NCBI RefSeq assembly: GCF_002368035.1 | Contig: NZ_AP018223.1 | Coordinates: 567,016 to 631,015 of the forward strand | DNA: 64,000 nt | From: Nostoc linckia NIES-25 | GTDB lineage: Bacteria; Cyanobacteriota; Cyanobacteriia; Cyanobacteriales; Nostocaceae | Direction of reading: 5' to 3' | In this document: positions 53,035 to 62,119 of the stretch, in pieces | Layout of the letters: the number at the start of each line of letters is the position of its first letter | Numbering within the stretch: position 1 is the first letter of the stretch | Position numbers and translations under genes: made by a program | The notes under the pieces: generated by a model | What the model saw: the letters and a program-made list of their open reading frames with translations, nothing else | Told to the model about the DNA's origin: nothing | Database searches by the model: none

Positions 53035-54042
53035 CTAATTGGTAATTGGTAGGACTTGATTCAAGCTCTTAACTAAGCGAAATCCGATATGGGTAGTTCC
53101 GGTATCGGGGGCTTGAGATTCTCGTGCAGCCGGACGGAAGCGGCTGCAATAGTTAGGCGCACAAAGATAAGAGCCTCCTTTGATGGTGTGTAGGATGTTT
53201 TCTGTGGGTTTGTTGGGGTCAAAGCTTAGTTCTGGCCCTGTGGGATCGACATTATGGTTTTTGTGGTTATGCCCTACGCCAAACAAATCTGAGGTCAATT
53301 CCCAGACATTACCTGCCATGTCGTAAAGGCCGTAACCGTTGGGTGGGAAGGAACCAACAGGAGCGATACCTACGTAACCATCGCTTTTGGTGTTGAAAAA
53401 GGGAAAAATTCCTTGCCATGTATTGGCTTTTTTCTCAGAATATTGCTCGCCCCATGTATAAGTTGCGCTCTCTAACCCACCACGGGCAGCATATTCCCAC
53501 TGAGCTTCGCTGGGTAAGGATTTTCCTGCCCATCGGGCGTAAGCTGCGGCATCTTCATAGGCAATATGAACGACTGGATAGTTTTCTTTGCTAGCGATGG
53601 CACTTTCCGGGCCGAAGGGATGTTGCCAATTCGCCCCAGTTTTCCAATGCCACCAACTCAGTTGCTTTGCTCCTGGTTTTACCATCTCAAAAACCAAAGA
53701 ACCTGGTAATCTCTGCTCGTCTGTTAAATCGGGAAACTGTTCTTTGGATAAATGCCGTTCTGCAACTGTTACATACCCTGTTGCTTTGACAAATGCCGTA
53801 AATTGTGCATTTGTCACTTCATATTTATCGATACAAAAGGAACTAACTTTAACATCAAAAGCCGATCGCTCTTCGACAAAACCAGAGTTATCTGACCCCA
53901 TTGTGAATGTCCCTGCTGGAATCAGTACCATTCCTTGGGGACAGGGATTTTCGGTAGCTGCTGCGGGAGGAATGATGAATAAAAGTGCGATCGCCATTCC
54001 TGTAGCGAATAATCTTAAAAAACTTTTTCCTAGCTTGGACAT
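53035..54042 (-). CDS. formylglycine-generating enzyme (FGE/SUMF1-type sulfatase activator)
   Basis: A 335-residue exported protein. The signal peptide (LFATGMAIALLFIIPPAAA) is followed by an FGE-sulfatase domain: PCPQGMVLIPAGTFTMGSDN, CIDKYEVTNAQFTAFVKATG, LPSEAQWEYAARGGLE, YDMAGNVWELTSD. The active-site Cys pair is present as GGSYLCAPNYCSRFRPAARE. It oxidises the Cys of the CxPxR motif in the neighbouring sulfatase to formylglycine. The start at 54042 gives a clean signal peptide and follows a GAGGGG ribosome-like site; a longer frame to 54093 exists. The stop is three bases from the sulfatase start, so the two are a tight operon. Confidence 0.92.
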   Translation of the reverse strand: MSKLGKSFLRLFATGMAIALLFIIPPAAATENPCPQGMVLIPAGTFTMGSDNSGFVEERSAFDVKVSSFCIDKYEVTNAQFTAFVKATGYVTVAERHLSKEQFPDLTDEQRLPGSLVFEMVKPGAKQLSWWHWKTGANWQHPFGPESAIASKENYPVVHIAYEDAAAYARWAGKSLPSEAQWEYAARGGLESATYTWGEQYSEKKANTWQGIFPFFNTKSDGYVGIAPVGSFPPNGYGLYDMAGNVWELTSDLFGVGHNHKNHNVDPTGPELSFDPNKPTENILHTIKGGSYLCAPNYCSRFRPAARESQAPDTGTTHIGFRLVKSLNQVLPITN

Positions 54043-54511
54043 GCTAAAAAATACCCCTCGTGGGGCTACGCCTACGCTTTTCATCAACAACATGCAAAAT
54101 TACTACAAGCTTTTACAACGCTTGCATCAGGTGGTATTTACTCTCAATCAAACACATCAAAATCAAAACTAACTTCTGCTCAAATACTTACTAGATAAAG
54201 CTTATAAAGATTAATGCCCCGATCAAAAACCAAGACATATTAACCTTTAATCAAAATAATTTAGTTAAAGGAGAACGCAGAATACAGATTTAGAACTTCA
54301 CTGCAACTCGGAGTGTAATTCATACTGAATTTTGATTCCTGAATTCTGACTTCTATTTTTAACTACTGTATATTGATACATTTACCGTATTAAAACAATA
54401 TTGATAAACTACCTCTTAGACAAAAATAAGTCAAGAGCTTTGTTGAAGACTTATAAGTAGTGCTTTTTTAATGTTTGGAGCGATCGCCTTTTCGCGGAGT
54501 ATCTGCTGATA
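54043..54511. other. intergenic region, no gene seen
   Basis: A 469-bp AT-rich gap, minus strand on both sides. It must hold the FGE-sulfatase promoter. No repeats or RNA genes recognised, apart from a CCCCTCGTGGGGCTACGCC hairpin near 54055-54075. Confidence 0.4.
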
Positions 54512-55264
54512 TTACACAGCCCCGTCACAGTGGTAAATTTGATAGTATCCAGCATTATTGTTCCATTGAGTTCGTATCCTGACGTTGCCGACTTCTGCTC
54601 TGGCGAACTGCGGCGTACCTTGGGAATCAAGACTAGTTTCGATGAAAGCATACTGCTGAGCCGTAACAAATGTAAAGTTTGCTACATTGAAATTCAATAG
54701 ATTATCACTGTCATTGTCACTCAGTCCCAGCAAATATCCCTCAATTTCTTCCCGTGCTTCGTCGTTTGTCATGGATATAATCGTGCTGCGGGGGATATTG
54801 CCACGAATACCATGAATATTCAGTGCAGTATTAAGATCGAAGTTATTAGGTGTATGGTTGTTGCGAAAGCTCGGCATCGTTGCGTTCGCGGCAGGAGGGG
54901 TATAGTTTTGGGCTGCGTCTGAGTTCCGTTGAATGATGTTGCGAGCTAGTGTCCCAGAGGAGGGTAAATTCACCCTTTGTCCCATTCCATCGGCTTCTGG
55001 CTGGTAGAAATTTTCTGGCTGACGCAATGATATTCGACTGATATCATGTACCAGAGGCTTTTTTATCGAAGCATCTTGGTCTAAGAATTGTTCGCTTTGA
55101 GAGTGCGCTTGTTGCAGATTTGATGACTTCTGAATTACGTCTGGTTGTAAACCAAACCCACGTACTGGATTTGCCAGCGTCGGAATATCCGGTGAGTTTA
55201 GTGATGGATTCCTCCAACTTGATATTACTGTTTTCTGCTTCTCAAGCCTCATGCCCTCGCTCAT
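54512..55264 (-). CDS. leader-bearing putative eCIS effector without DUF4157 (250 aa)
   Basis: A 250-residue protein with the shared leader (IPTLANPVRGFGLQ and VHDISRISLRQPENFYQPEA) but no HELTH-bearing DUF4157 domain. The remaining 150 residues (NIHGIRGNIPRSTIISMTND, TFVTAQQYAFIETSLD, TQWNNNAGYYQIYHCDG) have no recognised family. The start at 55264 has an AGGAG site 5-6 bases upstream. The cargo role is inferred only from the leader and its place in the cluster. Confidence 0.68.
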   Translation of the reverse strand: MSEGMRLEKQKTVISSWRNPSLNSPDIPTLANPVRGFGLQPDVIQKSSNLQQAHSQSEQFLDQDASIKKPLVHDISRISLRQPENFYQPEADGMGQRVNLPSSGTLARNIIQRNSDAAQNYTPPAANATMPSFRNNHTPNNFDLNTALNIHGIRGNIPRSTIISMTNDEAREEIEGYLLGLSDNDSDNLLNFNVANFTFVTAQQYAFIETSLDSQGTPQFARAEVGNVRIRTQWNNNAGYYQIYHCDGAV

Positions 55265-55339
55265 CAATTCTCCTGCATCAATTTAAACTTCCTTGTTTAT
55301 TTAAATTTACTGGCGTGACAAGCCTAAAACAGTGCATAA

Positions 55340-55405
55340 AATGTAGCTGTTGTGGGGTGGGCATCCTGCCCGCCCCGACGGGTGAGGACACCCATCCCAC
55401 AATTT
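55340..55405. repeat. GGGTGTCCTCACCCG / GTGGGGTGGGCATCC hairpin repeat
   Basis: Between the 250-residue effector and HEAT genes a GC-rich inverted repeat (GTGGGGTGGGCATCCTGCCC and GTGAGGACACCCATCCCAC) lies in the gap. It is of the dispersed cyanobacterial type and may also stall transcription. Confidence 0.5.
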
Positions 55406-55443
55406 TATTGCAACATTTAAAGCTTGCCACGCTACGACGCATC

Positions 55444-56124
55444 TTAAACCTTTGTCAACCAAGCCTCCCATTGTTTGGCGGCTTTGTCGCGTTCTGCCTG
55501 TGGTGCTGCGGGATCGTAACTTCCCAAACTCTGCCATAACTGATTCCAGTCCTGCCCCTGCGGTAGCTTAGTGACTACAGCTTTAACAATTAAAAAAGCC
55601 CGTTGGCGAGTCAAATCATCGGGTGATTGCAGCAGAGGAACTACCAAAGGCAGGACATCTTTGCCCCCTTGCATGAGAGGATACATCGAAGCTGTGTAGG
55701 GATTGTGCAGAATATCTGGATAATCATCAAGGGTGGCGACCAAAGCCTTCAATGAGCGTTTATCGCCTAATTTATGTAAAGCAGTGGCAGCACGGGCACG
55801 TACTTCTGGATTACTGTCATGGGTAGCTTGGAACAAGGCATCGGCAGTGCTAGGGTCGGCAATTTCCGCCAATCCCTCAGCCGCCAAACGACGGGTGCGG
55901 GGGTTGGAATGAGTCAAGGCTTCCAACAAAACAGGAGTAGCTTTTTTGCCTAAGCGGATTAATTCTGCCAAAGCCAAACCGCTAGTATCTTGGTCTGTGG
56001 AATAGAGCCGTGTTTTAATTTGCTCCATCGGTGTAGCGGTAGCATCTTGATTATTCATGTACAAATTTCCTCCAATAAGCAGTATCAAAACTGTCACGAA
56101 TATTCCTGCCATTCTCCACTTCAC
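55444..56124 (-). CDS. HEAT-repeat protein coupled to the OmpA-DUF4157 protein
   Basis: A 226-residue protein with an N-terminal membrane anchor or signal (MAGIFVTVLILLIGGNLYM) and HEAT/PBS-lyase-type repeats (TRRLAAEGLAEIADPSTADA, PEVRARAATALHKLGDKRSL). The GTG start at 56124 overlaps the stop of the upstream OmpA-DUF4157 gene (GTGA), so translation is coupled. An ATG four codons on is the alternative. It is a likely scaffold at the inner membrane or in the periplasm, probably for the upstream product. Confidence 0.72.
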   Translation of the reverse strand: MKWRMAGIFVTVLILLIGGNLYMNNQDATATPMEQIKTRLYSTDQDTSGLALAELIRLGKKATPVLLEALTHSNPRTRRLAAEGLAEIADPSTADALFQATHDSNPEVRARAATALHKLGDKRSLKALVATLDDYPDILHNPYTASMYPLMQGGKDVLPLVVPLLQSPDDLTRQRAFLIVKAVVTKLPQGQDWNQLWQSLGSYDPAAPQAERDKAAKQWEAWLTKV

Positions 56125-58139
56125 GGTGTCGCCCCTCCTCCTCCTGCGGCTGGTGCTGCTGCTGGCACGTGCTTAAAGCTCAAAACCACCCGACGATTGC
56201 CGCGACGATTTGCTTCTGCATCTTGGTTAGTAGTGGCATCAGGAGTAAAGTCTTCAGTTGCTCCAGAGCCTATAGTCACAGGACTAATCTGAGCTTCAGG
56301 TACACCCTTAGCACGCAGAGCATTTGCGACTGCATTGGCTCTGCTTAAAGATAAATCTAAGTTGTGCTGAGAAGCACCACCACGCCTGTCAGCGAAGCCT
56401 TCGGGAGTGACTTGGACATCAGGGAATCGCCCAAGATAATCCAAGAATGTATCAATCTTGGCTGTTTCGGTGGCACTCAATACATCGCTGTCAAAGTCAA
56501 AGTAAAAAACGACTGGCTCATGTACGTAGAAATCTCGATGTTTCTCCAAAGCCGCATCAAAAGTGGCTGATTGTCCTTCCTGTACTGATGCGTTTTCATT
56601 CTGAACCACCCCAGACCGGATCTGGAAGTTCCAATGAAGGGAACCATAAGTCGTCATGGTGTCTTCGCCCTTGGCTACTGTCTCGAAGTCAAAGTTAAGA
56701 TCGGCGTTAGCTGGGTTGACTGTCGGGTATCCAGGTGCATCAGTTAGTTCTGCCGCTTTGATATCGCTGGGGTCATTGGAGCGTTTGTAACCGATAATGG
56801 CTCCGCCTGCCCCACCAGAAGAGGGTCGCGAAAGTCCAGGAGTGGCAGGATTTGGTTGGGCTGGGCCGTTGCCAAAGGGGTACTGGGCAGGCAAAGCGCT
56901 TCCGGCTGGGGCATCGGTTCCTGTACCACCGTGGGCAGGTGCATCATTGTGCAGTACATCAGTGAAATATCCGCCTTCAACTCCTGTGGTGGCATCAGCG
57001 GTGGTACGTAGACTAGCACCACGAGCAGCAGGTAAAGACTGAGGTTCTATATTTTTGCCAGCTGCATCTGTCAGACGCACAATCTGAATCAGTCCAATTT
57101 GGTTGGAATAGGGAGCGGTAACTGAGGGTTCAAACCCAATGGTTATGGGTAAGTTCGACCCACCTGTTGTGGCATTCACTTTAAACAAGCCGTTAGTAAC
57201 ATTGTATGTGGGGTTAATTGCCCGTTGAATTAATTTTCTCTGGGCTGCACCTGTTTGCTGCACTACATGAGTCAATTCATGAGCAGTTAAGGCATCATTA
57301 CCTGGTGACTTACCTGCACCAAAGAAAATGTTTTGCTTGTAGGTAAATGCTTGGGCATTCAAATCCCGATTCATCTGAATTGCTTGGCTGCCTGTATGTA
57401 CCCGCACTTGACTGAAATCAGTGCCAAACCGGGGTTCCATAAAGGAGCGCACCTCATTCGATAAGGGACTACCTGCACTTTCACTACTATTTAGCCGACT
57501 TTCAAAGTCTTCTCCAACTTGGAAGCCTCCATCCGTAGCGAGTTGTGGCGATGCCTCTTGTTCTGAAGCCTTTCTTTGGATAGATGTTAGAGGTTTAGTT
57601 TGCAGTTCTTCCTCTTCCTCGTCTTCTTCATCTTCTTCTACCATTGCCTCCCGTTGCAGTAGAGGAGTTATCGCAGCTGCTAAAGGTTTGGTTTGCACCT
57701 CTTCTTGAGTGGATGCATCTTGTAAACCGATGCCACCCTGTCCGATTTTTGACTCAGGTATAACCATTCGCATAACCCGGTCGGCAAATGTATTGGCTTG
57801 CTGCTCGTATTGGTCATCTGGTTCGCCAACGGTGAGTTTTGCCTGTGGGCGATGCAAGGATATTCGACTAATGTCGTGAGTCAGGGGCGATCGTTTGACG
57901 CCTTCTGGTTTAGCTTGCAATAATTGGTCTTGTTCTGGTTGGGCTTGTGCAAAATCGGCCGATCGCTCAGTTAGTGTTTCAGGCGCAGTATTTATTTGCG
58001 AACCAAAGCTACGTATTGGGTTCGCCAGCGTCGGAATATTTGGCGAGGCAAGGGAAGAATTCGTCGAATCTGATGCGGTTGATTTTTTGTGTTGCAGCGT
58101 GCCCAGCCGTTTAGCGGCTTGTCGATAGATATCGCTCAT
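56121..58139 (-). CDS. leader-DUF4157 protein with C-terminal OmpA/MotB domain (672 aa)
   Basis: Leader (IPTLANPIRSFGSQ, THDISRISLHRPQAKL), acidic repeats (EEDEEDEEEEELQTKPL), DUF4157 (MEPRFGTDFSQVRVHTGSQA, LTAHELTHVVQQ near residue 290), a middle of unknown fold, and an OmpA-like peptidoglycan-binding domain (VVFYFDFDSDVLSATETAKI, DLSLSRANAVANALRAKGVP, EANRRGNRRVVLSF) at about 535-660. It has a Gly/Ala/Pro-rich tail. A GGAGGAAGGG ribosome site precedes ATG 58139. The OmpA part suggests binding to the cell wall, possibly an anchor or receptor of the device rather than a toxin. It is translationally coupled to a HEAT protein. Confidence 0.82.
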   Translation of the reverse strand: MSDIYRQAAKRLGTLQHKKSTASDSTNSSLASPNIPTLANPIRSFGSQINTAPETLTERSADFAQAQPEQDQLLQAKPEGVKRSPLTHDISRISLHRPQAKLTVGEPDDQYEQQANTFADRVMRMVIPESKIGQGGIGLQDASTQEEVQTKPLAAAITPLLQREAMVEEDEEDEEEEELQTKPLTSIQRKASEQEASPQLATDGGFQVGEDFESRLNSSESAGSPLSNEVRSFMEPRFGTDFSQVRVHTGSQAIQMNRDLNAQAFTYKQNIFFGAGKSPGNDALTAHELTHVVQQTGAAQRKLIQRAINPTYNVTNGLFKVNATTGGSNLPITIGFEPSVTAPYSNQIGLIQIVRLTDAAGKNIEPQSLPAARGASLRTTADATTGVEGGYFTDVLHNDAPAHGGTGTDAPAGSALPAQYPFGNGPAQPNPATPGLSRPSSGGAGGAIIGYKRSNDPSDIKAAELTDAPGYPTVNPANADLNFDFETVAKGEDTMTTYGSLHWNFQIRSGVVQNENASVQEGQSATFDAALEKHRDFYVHEPVVFYFDFDSDVLSATETAKIDTFLDYLGRFPDVQVTPEGFADRRGGASQHNLDLSLSRANAVANALRAKGVPEAQISPVTIGSGATEDFTPDATTNQDAEANRRGNRRVVLSFKHVPAAAPAAGGGGATP

Positions 58140-58525
58140 CTTACCCTTCCTCCATTAATACCTGAGCTAGGGCATATTATTTAAGACACATCATAGCAAT
58201 TTGTTTTGTTGCGATCGCCATCAACTTAATGATTTGAGATCTATCTACTGTAGTTATACAGAATTGTTAAGTGTCGAATTTTTACTCAATCGAATTCCAG
58301 CTAACAAACCAAGTCCTTGAGATTTTTTGGCAAGGAAATCTAGCCTAGTAGTTCGCCAAGCGAACGCAAGCGGGGTAAAGGGGAAGGTGGGGCCCCCTCT
58401 GTGGATAAGGGGCAGGGGGAAGGGGGAAAGGGTTTAAATCCCTTACCCTTTTCCCTTTTCCCTTTCCCTTTTTCCCTTTCCCCTTTCCCCATCCCTCACA
58501 AGCGCATTTTTGGGTTGGCAGACTA
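58140..58525. other. intergenic region with MITE
   Basis: A 386-bp gap between two minus-strand effector genes. The right half is the element at 58345-58529; the left half holds the presumed promoter of the OmpA-DUF4157 gene. Confidence 0.55.
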
Positions 58526-58529
58526 CTAG
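58345..58529. mobile_element. MITE-like element, CTAGTAG family
   Basis: A 185-bp element with ends CTAGTAGTTCGCCAA and rc TTGGCAGACTACTAG (13 of 15 match). The interior shares the GGTGGGGCCCCCTCTG and GGGGAAAGG tracts of other local elements. Its right end supplies the stop codon of the effector gene at 58526. Confidence 0.72.
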
Positions 58530-60271
58530 AGGTAAGAAAAATCATCCGGTGTACCTCTCCATTTTGGGTAGTCAAAAACAGGCGTTCCATCTGACAGAAT
58601 TTTCAAAGGAAAATCGCCTTGTGTTGTATTGTCATCCCAATTCCAATCTGTGCTGTAAATGTGTATTCCATGTCCCTCGTTCCCCGCATGGTCTATTGTC
58701 GGGCCGCTACCTGTCAAATTGATGGATAGGGCATCACCGTAGCCAATGGACATTGAAGAACCCTTACGCATACTTCCGCCTCTAAATTGTCTCACATCCA
58801 TTTCTTGACCCTTGTTTGGCGGAGATAAGTTGGGAATTTGAGCCGCATCAGCACTCAATTGCAGAGTTTCTCTGATAAAAGTTCCTCTCATATTGGTAAA
58901 CTCAACCGCTCCAACTGTACCAATTAAATCTGCGGTGTGATCTCCACTGTCTGACCAGATAAACTCTACTGTAGTTTGTGTTTTTTGGTTTGTATTGAAT
59001 TGTGTTTCAATCTCTAACTGAACTTTTGCTTTTACGGCATCCAAAATCGCTGCATCTATGGTGCCACCAGGGGCGTTAGGCGATGTTTCTGGAGTTGCTG
59101 GGGCTGGTGCTGGAGTTGCTGGGGCTGGAGTTGCTGGAGCTGGGGTAGTTCCTGGAGCTGTTGGGGCTGGTGCTGGGGTGGTTCCTGAAGTTGGTGGGGC
59201 TAGAGGTACATCAGGATGCTGTCGTTTCCACTGTTCGACATAGGCGTTAATGATTCTATACTGGACAATCAACTGTAGTTTTTGTTTATCTACAGGTGAC
59301 ATATATCCGTTATCTAGCTGAACGCTTTGCACGCCGCTTTGTCCGGGAGCGATCGCACCTCCAGCCTGTGCAGCAGCTTGACCAGCTTGAACCACTGCTG
59401 CTGCTACCGTTGCTGCTTCTGCGGCTGCTTGTGTTGTCAAAGTCGAACCCCAAGCAACTACACCGCCGATAAGTGGAACATTTTGTACAATCGGCTTTTG
59501 CTGGATTGAGGTGCTGACAGTTCCTTCTATTTCCTTAGCTTGAATAGATTGCTCTTTGTCTGCATCAGAATTACCTGCTGCGCGATCGCCCAGTTTATCA
59601 GCTTCTGCTTCCAAAGCCTCGTCTTGCACAACTGTGGCATTTCCCGCCCCAGACTGGTTTGGTGCATTCACTCGCCCTTGGCGCTGTTGAACTACATGGG
59701 TTAATTCATGTCCAATTAGAGCTTGACCAGATTCGCTGTTAGGGTCGTACTTGCCTTGAGCAAAATGTAAATTATTACCAGAGGCAAAAGCCTGAGACCC
59801 AAGCTTTTCTGCCTGTCCATCTGTATGAATTCGGACATCTGAAAAATCAGTGCCTAAAGACATCTGCATCTTTTGTTGTACAGGCTCTGGTAGATGTTGT
59901 CCGCCGCTAGGAGATGCAACTTCTACTCCGTAGGATGTATCTTCCATACCATAGCCTTGGACGACTGCATTCTCTGGGGTATTGTTCGCGCCTTGGCTGA
60001 ATCGTGTTTGCGATCGCAGCGATATGCGACTAATGTCATGACTAGGGAGCTTTTGTTTGCTAGATTCTGCTTCTAATAATTGTTCGTCCGCAGATTCTGT
60101 CTCTTGGGAGTCGGTTACTACCTCATTTACTTTTTCTGATGGAGCAGTGTTTATTTGGGAGCCAAAACCCCGCGTTGGGTTAGCCAATGTTGGAATACCT
60201 GGTGAGACAAGCGACGAATTTGTAGAAGTTGATGTAGCTGTTTTTTGGCGGCCAATTTTGCGCTCGCTCAT
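58526..60271 (-). CDS. leader-DUF4157 putative eCIS effector (581 aa)
   Basis: Leader (IPTLANPTRGFGSQ, SHDISRISLRSQT), DUF4157 (SLGTDFSDVRIHTDGQAEKL, LIGHELTHVVQQRQGR near residue 210), a hydrophobic Ala-rich stretch (TTQAAAEAATVAAAVVQAGQ), a Pro/Ala/Thr linker (APTAPGTTPAPATPAPATP) and a C-terminal domain of about 190 residues (VEFIWSDSGDHTADLIGTVG, TDWNWDDNTTQGDFPLKILS) of unknown family. The start MSERKIGRQ at 60271 matches the paralogues; a longer frame to 60313 exists. The stop codon TAG lies in the end of a MITE, so the natural C-terminus may have been longer. Confidence 0.78.
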   Translation of the reverse strand: MSERKIGRQKTATSTSTNSSLVSPGIPTLANPTRGFGSQINTAPSEKVNEVVTDSQETESADEQLLEAESSKQKLPSHDISRISLRSQTRFSQGANNTPENAVVQGYGMEDTSYGVEVASPSGGQHLPEPVQQKMQMSLGTDFSDVRIHTDGQAEKLGSQAFASGNNLHFAQGKYDPNSESGQALIGHELTHVVQQRQGRVNAPNQSGAGNATVVQDEALEAEADKLGDRAAGNSDADKEQSIQAKEIEGTVSTSIQQKPIVQNVPLIGGVVAWGSTLTTQAAAEAATVAAAVVQAGQAAAQAGGAIAPGQSGVQSVQLDNGYMSPVDKQKLQLIVQYRIINAYVEQWKRQHPDVPLAPPTSGTTPAPAPTAPGTTPAPATPAPATPAPAPATPETSPNAPGGTIDAAILDAVKAKVQLEIETQFNTNQKTQTTVEFIWSDSGDHTADLIGTVGAVEFTNMRGTFIRETLQLSADAAQIPNLSPPNKGQEMDVRQFRGGSMRKGSSMSIGYGDALSINLTGSGPTIDHAGNEGHGIHIYSTDWNWDDNTTQGDFPLKILSDGTPVFDYPKWRGTPDDFSYL

Positions 60272-60595
60272 CTCACGCTTCTCCCCTAAATACTGTTTGA
60301 GTCGATCGTACAATTTCTCTAATTGCGCGGCTATCGACGTAAGTATAAATTATCTGATTTGGCAATTTTATTTAATGTATCTTTACGGATCTTCATTAGA
60401 GAAACAGGGAACAGACAAATAGTGTATGTAATTAATTCTGTTTAGATGCTCCCAAAACCCTTACATCCAGAGGCTTTCTTTACCTATTGCCTATTGCCTG
60501 TTGCCTGCTGTAAAATTTATTTCGGTTGTTTAGCTTAACTCTTCTTAACATAATAAGGTAAACTTTTTATAGCCCTACTTAGTGTTTATACCGGA
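60272..60595. other. divergent intergenic region
   Basis: A 324-bp gap between the 581-residue effector and the MATE gene, holding both promoters. A short TTGCCTA repeat is near 60485-60510. Confidence 0.45.
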
Positions 60596-61987
60596 ATGGA
60601 GTTAACTTCAAAAGAACTTAAATCAGAGTTCATATTAGAAATCCAAGCCTGCTTACAATTAGCGGTTCCTTTAGTAATCACTCAAATTTTGGAAGCAGGG
60701 ATTCCTTTACTGGATGGGGTGATGATGGGCTTGCTTAACAGTCAAGCTTTAGCGGCTGGTGCTTTAGGTGCAGTCACCTTTTCTACCCTAGCCTCCATTT
60801 GTCGTTCTACTCTCTCAACAGTAGGCGCGACTGTTGCAAATGCTTTTGGTGCAGGAAAAATAGATAAAATTAGCTGTGCTACGAGTCAGGGAATTTGGCT
60901 AGCTGCAATTATATGTTTCCCTGTAATGTTTATGATTTGGCATTTTGATTTTATCCTAATGCTGACTGGTCAAGAAGAAAGCAACGTATTATTAGCTAAA
61001 ACATATTTACAATCTATTGTTTGGGGTTTTCCTGCGGCACTCGGTTTCTGTATCTTAAAAGAAGTTAGCTCTGCTCTCAATCGCCCCCAATTTCTAACAG
61101 TAATTACAGTAGTAGGGTTATTATTGAATGCAGCTGCTAATTATATATTCATGTTCGGTAAATTTGGTTTACCAGCCCTTGGTTTAGCTGGTATTGGTTG
61201 GGCAAGCACGCTTATTTTTTGGCTGAATTTCATCGCCGCTGCTAGTTGGATTTGTTTGGATAATTACTTTCAAGATTACCAGCTTAATTCCGCTCTGCTT
61301 GAGTTTGATAAAGAGATATTTTTAGATATCTTCCAAACAGGCTGGTACTTGGGTTTGCAGTATGGAGCAGAAGTTGGAGTATTCACTGCGATCGCTGTAA
61401 TTATGGGGTGGTTTGGCACAGATAAATTAGCAGCTCATGAAATTGCTATGGAGACAGAAAGTTTTGTCGAAACTGTGTCTATAGGTATTTCTTATGCCAT
61501 CACCATGAGAGTAGGACTATTGAAAGGACAAAACGATTTCAAAGGTATAAACAGAGCAGCATTTATTTGTATAGCACTTATTACTGCTTTCACGAGCATT
61601 GTCGCAACACTTTTTTGGCTATTTCCTAACAACATTGTCAGCATATATTTGGACATCAATAATCTGGAGAATGTCGAGATAGTTCAAACTGCAATTTATT
61701 TTTTAGCTGTAGCAGCAATAGTTCAAGTATTTTATTCTATTCAAGCGATCGCTGCTGGTGCTTTAATCGGTTTAAAAGATACCCGCACGCCAACATTAAT
61801 TACGATGTTTGCGTACTGGGGAGTTGGTCTAGGCGGCGGCTACCTGATGGCATTTAATTTAGGTTGGGGCGGCATAGGTTTATGGTTGGGTTTATTATTA
61901 GGAATGTTCATCGGTGCAGTACTTTTAGTCGGGCGTTTTTATTTTTTGACCACCGATATCAGCACAAAGCAAGAACAGGAGTGTTGA
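60596..61987 (+). CDS. MATE-family efflux transporter
   Basis: A 463-residue membrane protein with about twelve hydrophobic segments, typical length for MATE (NorM-like) cation/drug antiporters. Visible family features include ILEAGIPLLDGVMMGLLNSQ in the first half, and AHEIAMETESFVETVSIGISYAITMRVG (in two overlapping parts) in the second, with GALIGLKDTRTPTLITM at the start of the last bundle. It would export drugs or metabolites using a Na+ or H+ gradient. It stands alone; a GGAGTTA heptamer repeat (61985-62055) follows. Confidence 0.88.
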   Translation: MELTSKELKSEFILEIQACLQLAVPLVITQILEAGIPLLDGVMMGLLNSQALAAGALGAVTFSTLASICRSTLSTVGATVANAFGAGKIDKISCATSQGIWLAAIICFPVMFMIWHFDFILMLTGQEESNVLLAKTYLQSIVWGFPAALGFCILKEVSSALNRPQFLTVITVVGLLLNAAANYIFMFGKFGLPALGLAGIGWASTLIFWLNFIAAASWICLDNYFQDYQLNSALLEFDKEIFLDIFQTGWYLGLQYGAEVGVFTAIAVIMGWFGTDKLAAHEIAMETESFVETVSIGISYAITMRVGLLKGQNDFKGINRAAFICIALITAFTSIVATLFWLFPNNIVSIYLDINNLENVEIVQTAIYFLAVAAIVQVFYSIQAIAAGALIGLKDTRTPTLITMFAYWGVGLGGGYLMAFNLGWGGIGLWLGLLLGMFIGAVLLVGRFYFLTTDISTKQEQEC

Positions 61988-62118
61988 GTTAGGAGTTAAG
62001 AGTTAGGAGTTAAGAGTTAGGAGTTAGGAGTTAAGAGTTAGGAGTTTAGAGTTAAAAGTTCTTCCGCTTCCTTGTCCCCTTGTCCCCTCTGCCCCCCTGC
62101 TCCCCTGCCCCCTGCCCC
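61985..62118. repeat. GGAGTTA/AGAGTTA and CCCCTGC tandem repeats
   Basis: Heptamers GGAGTTA/AGAGTTA (61985-62055) then CCCCTTGTCCCCT/CCCCTGC units (62075-62118) lie between the convergent MATE and ATP-grasp genes. Confidence 0.75.
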
Positions 62119-62119
62119 C

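Noticed and set aside
49486..54042. Transporter/sulfatase/FGE genes as parts of the injection system
   Set aside because: The sulfatase and FGE have Sec-type signal peptides and a well-known pairing of their own; nothing ties them to the device but position.
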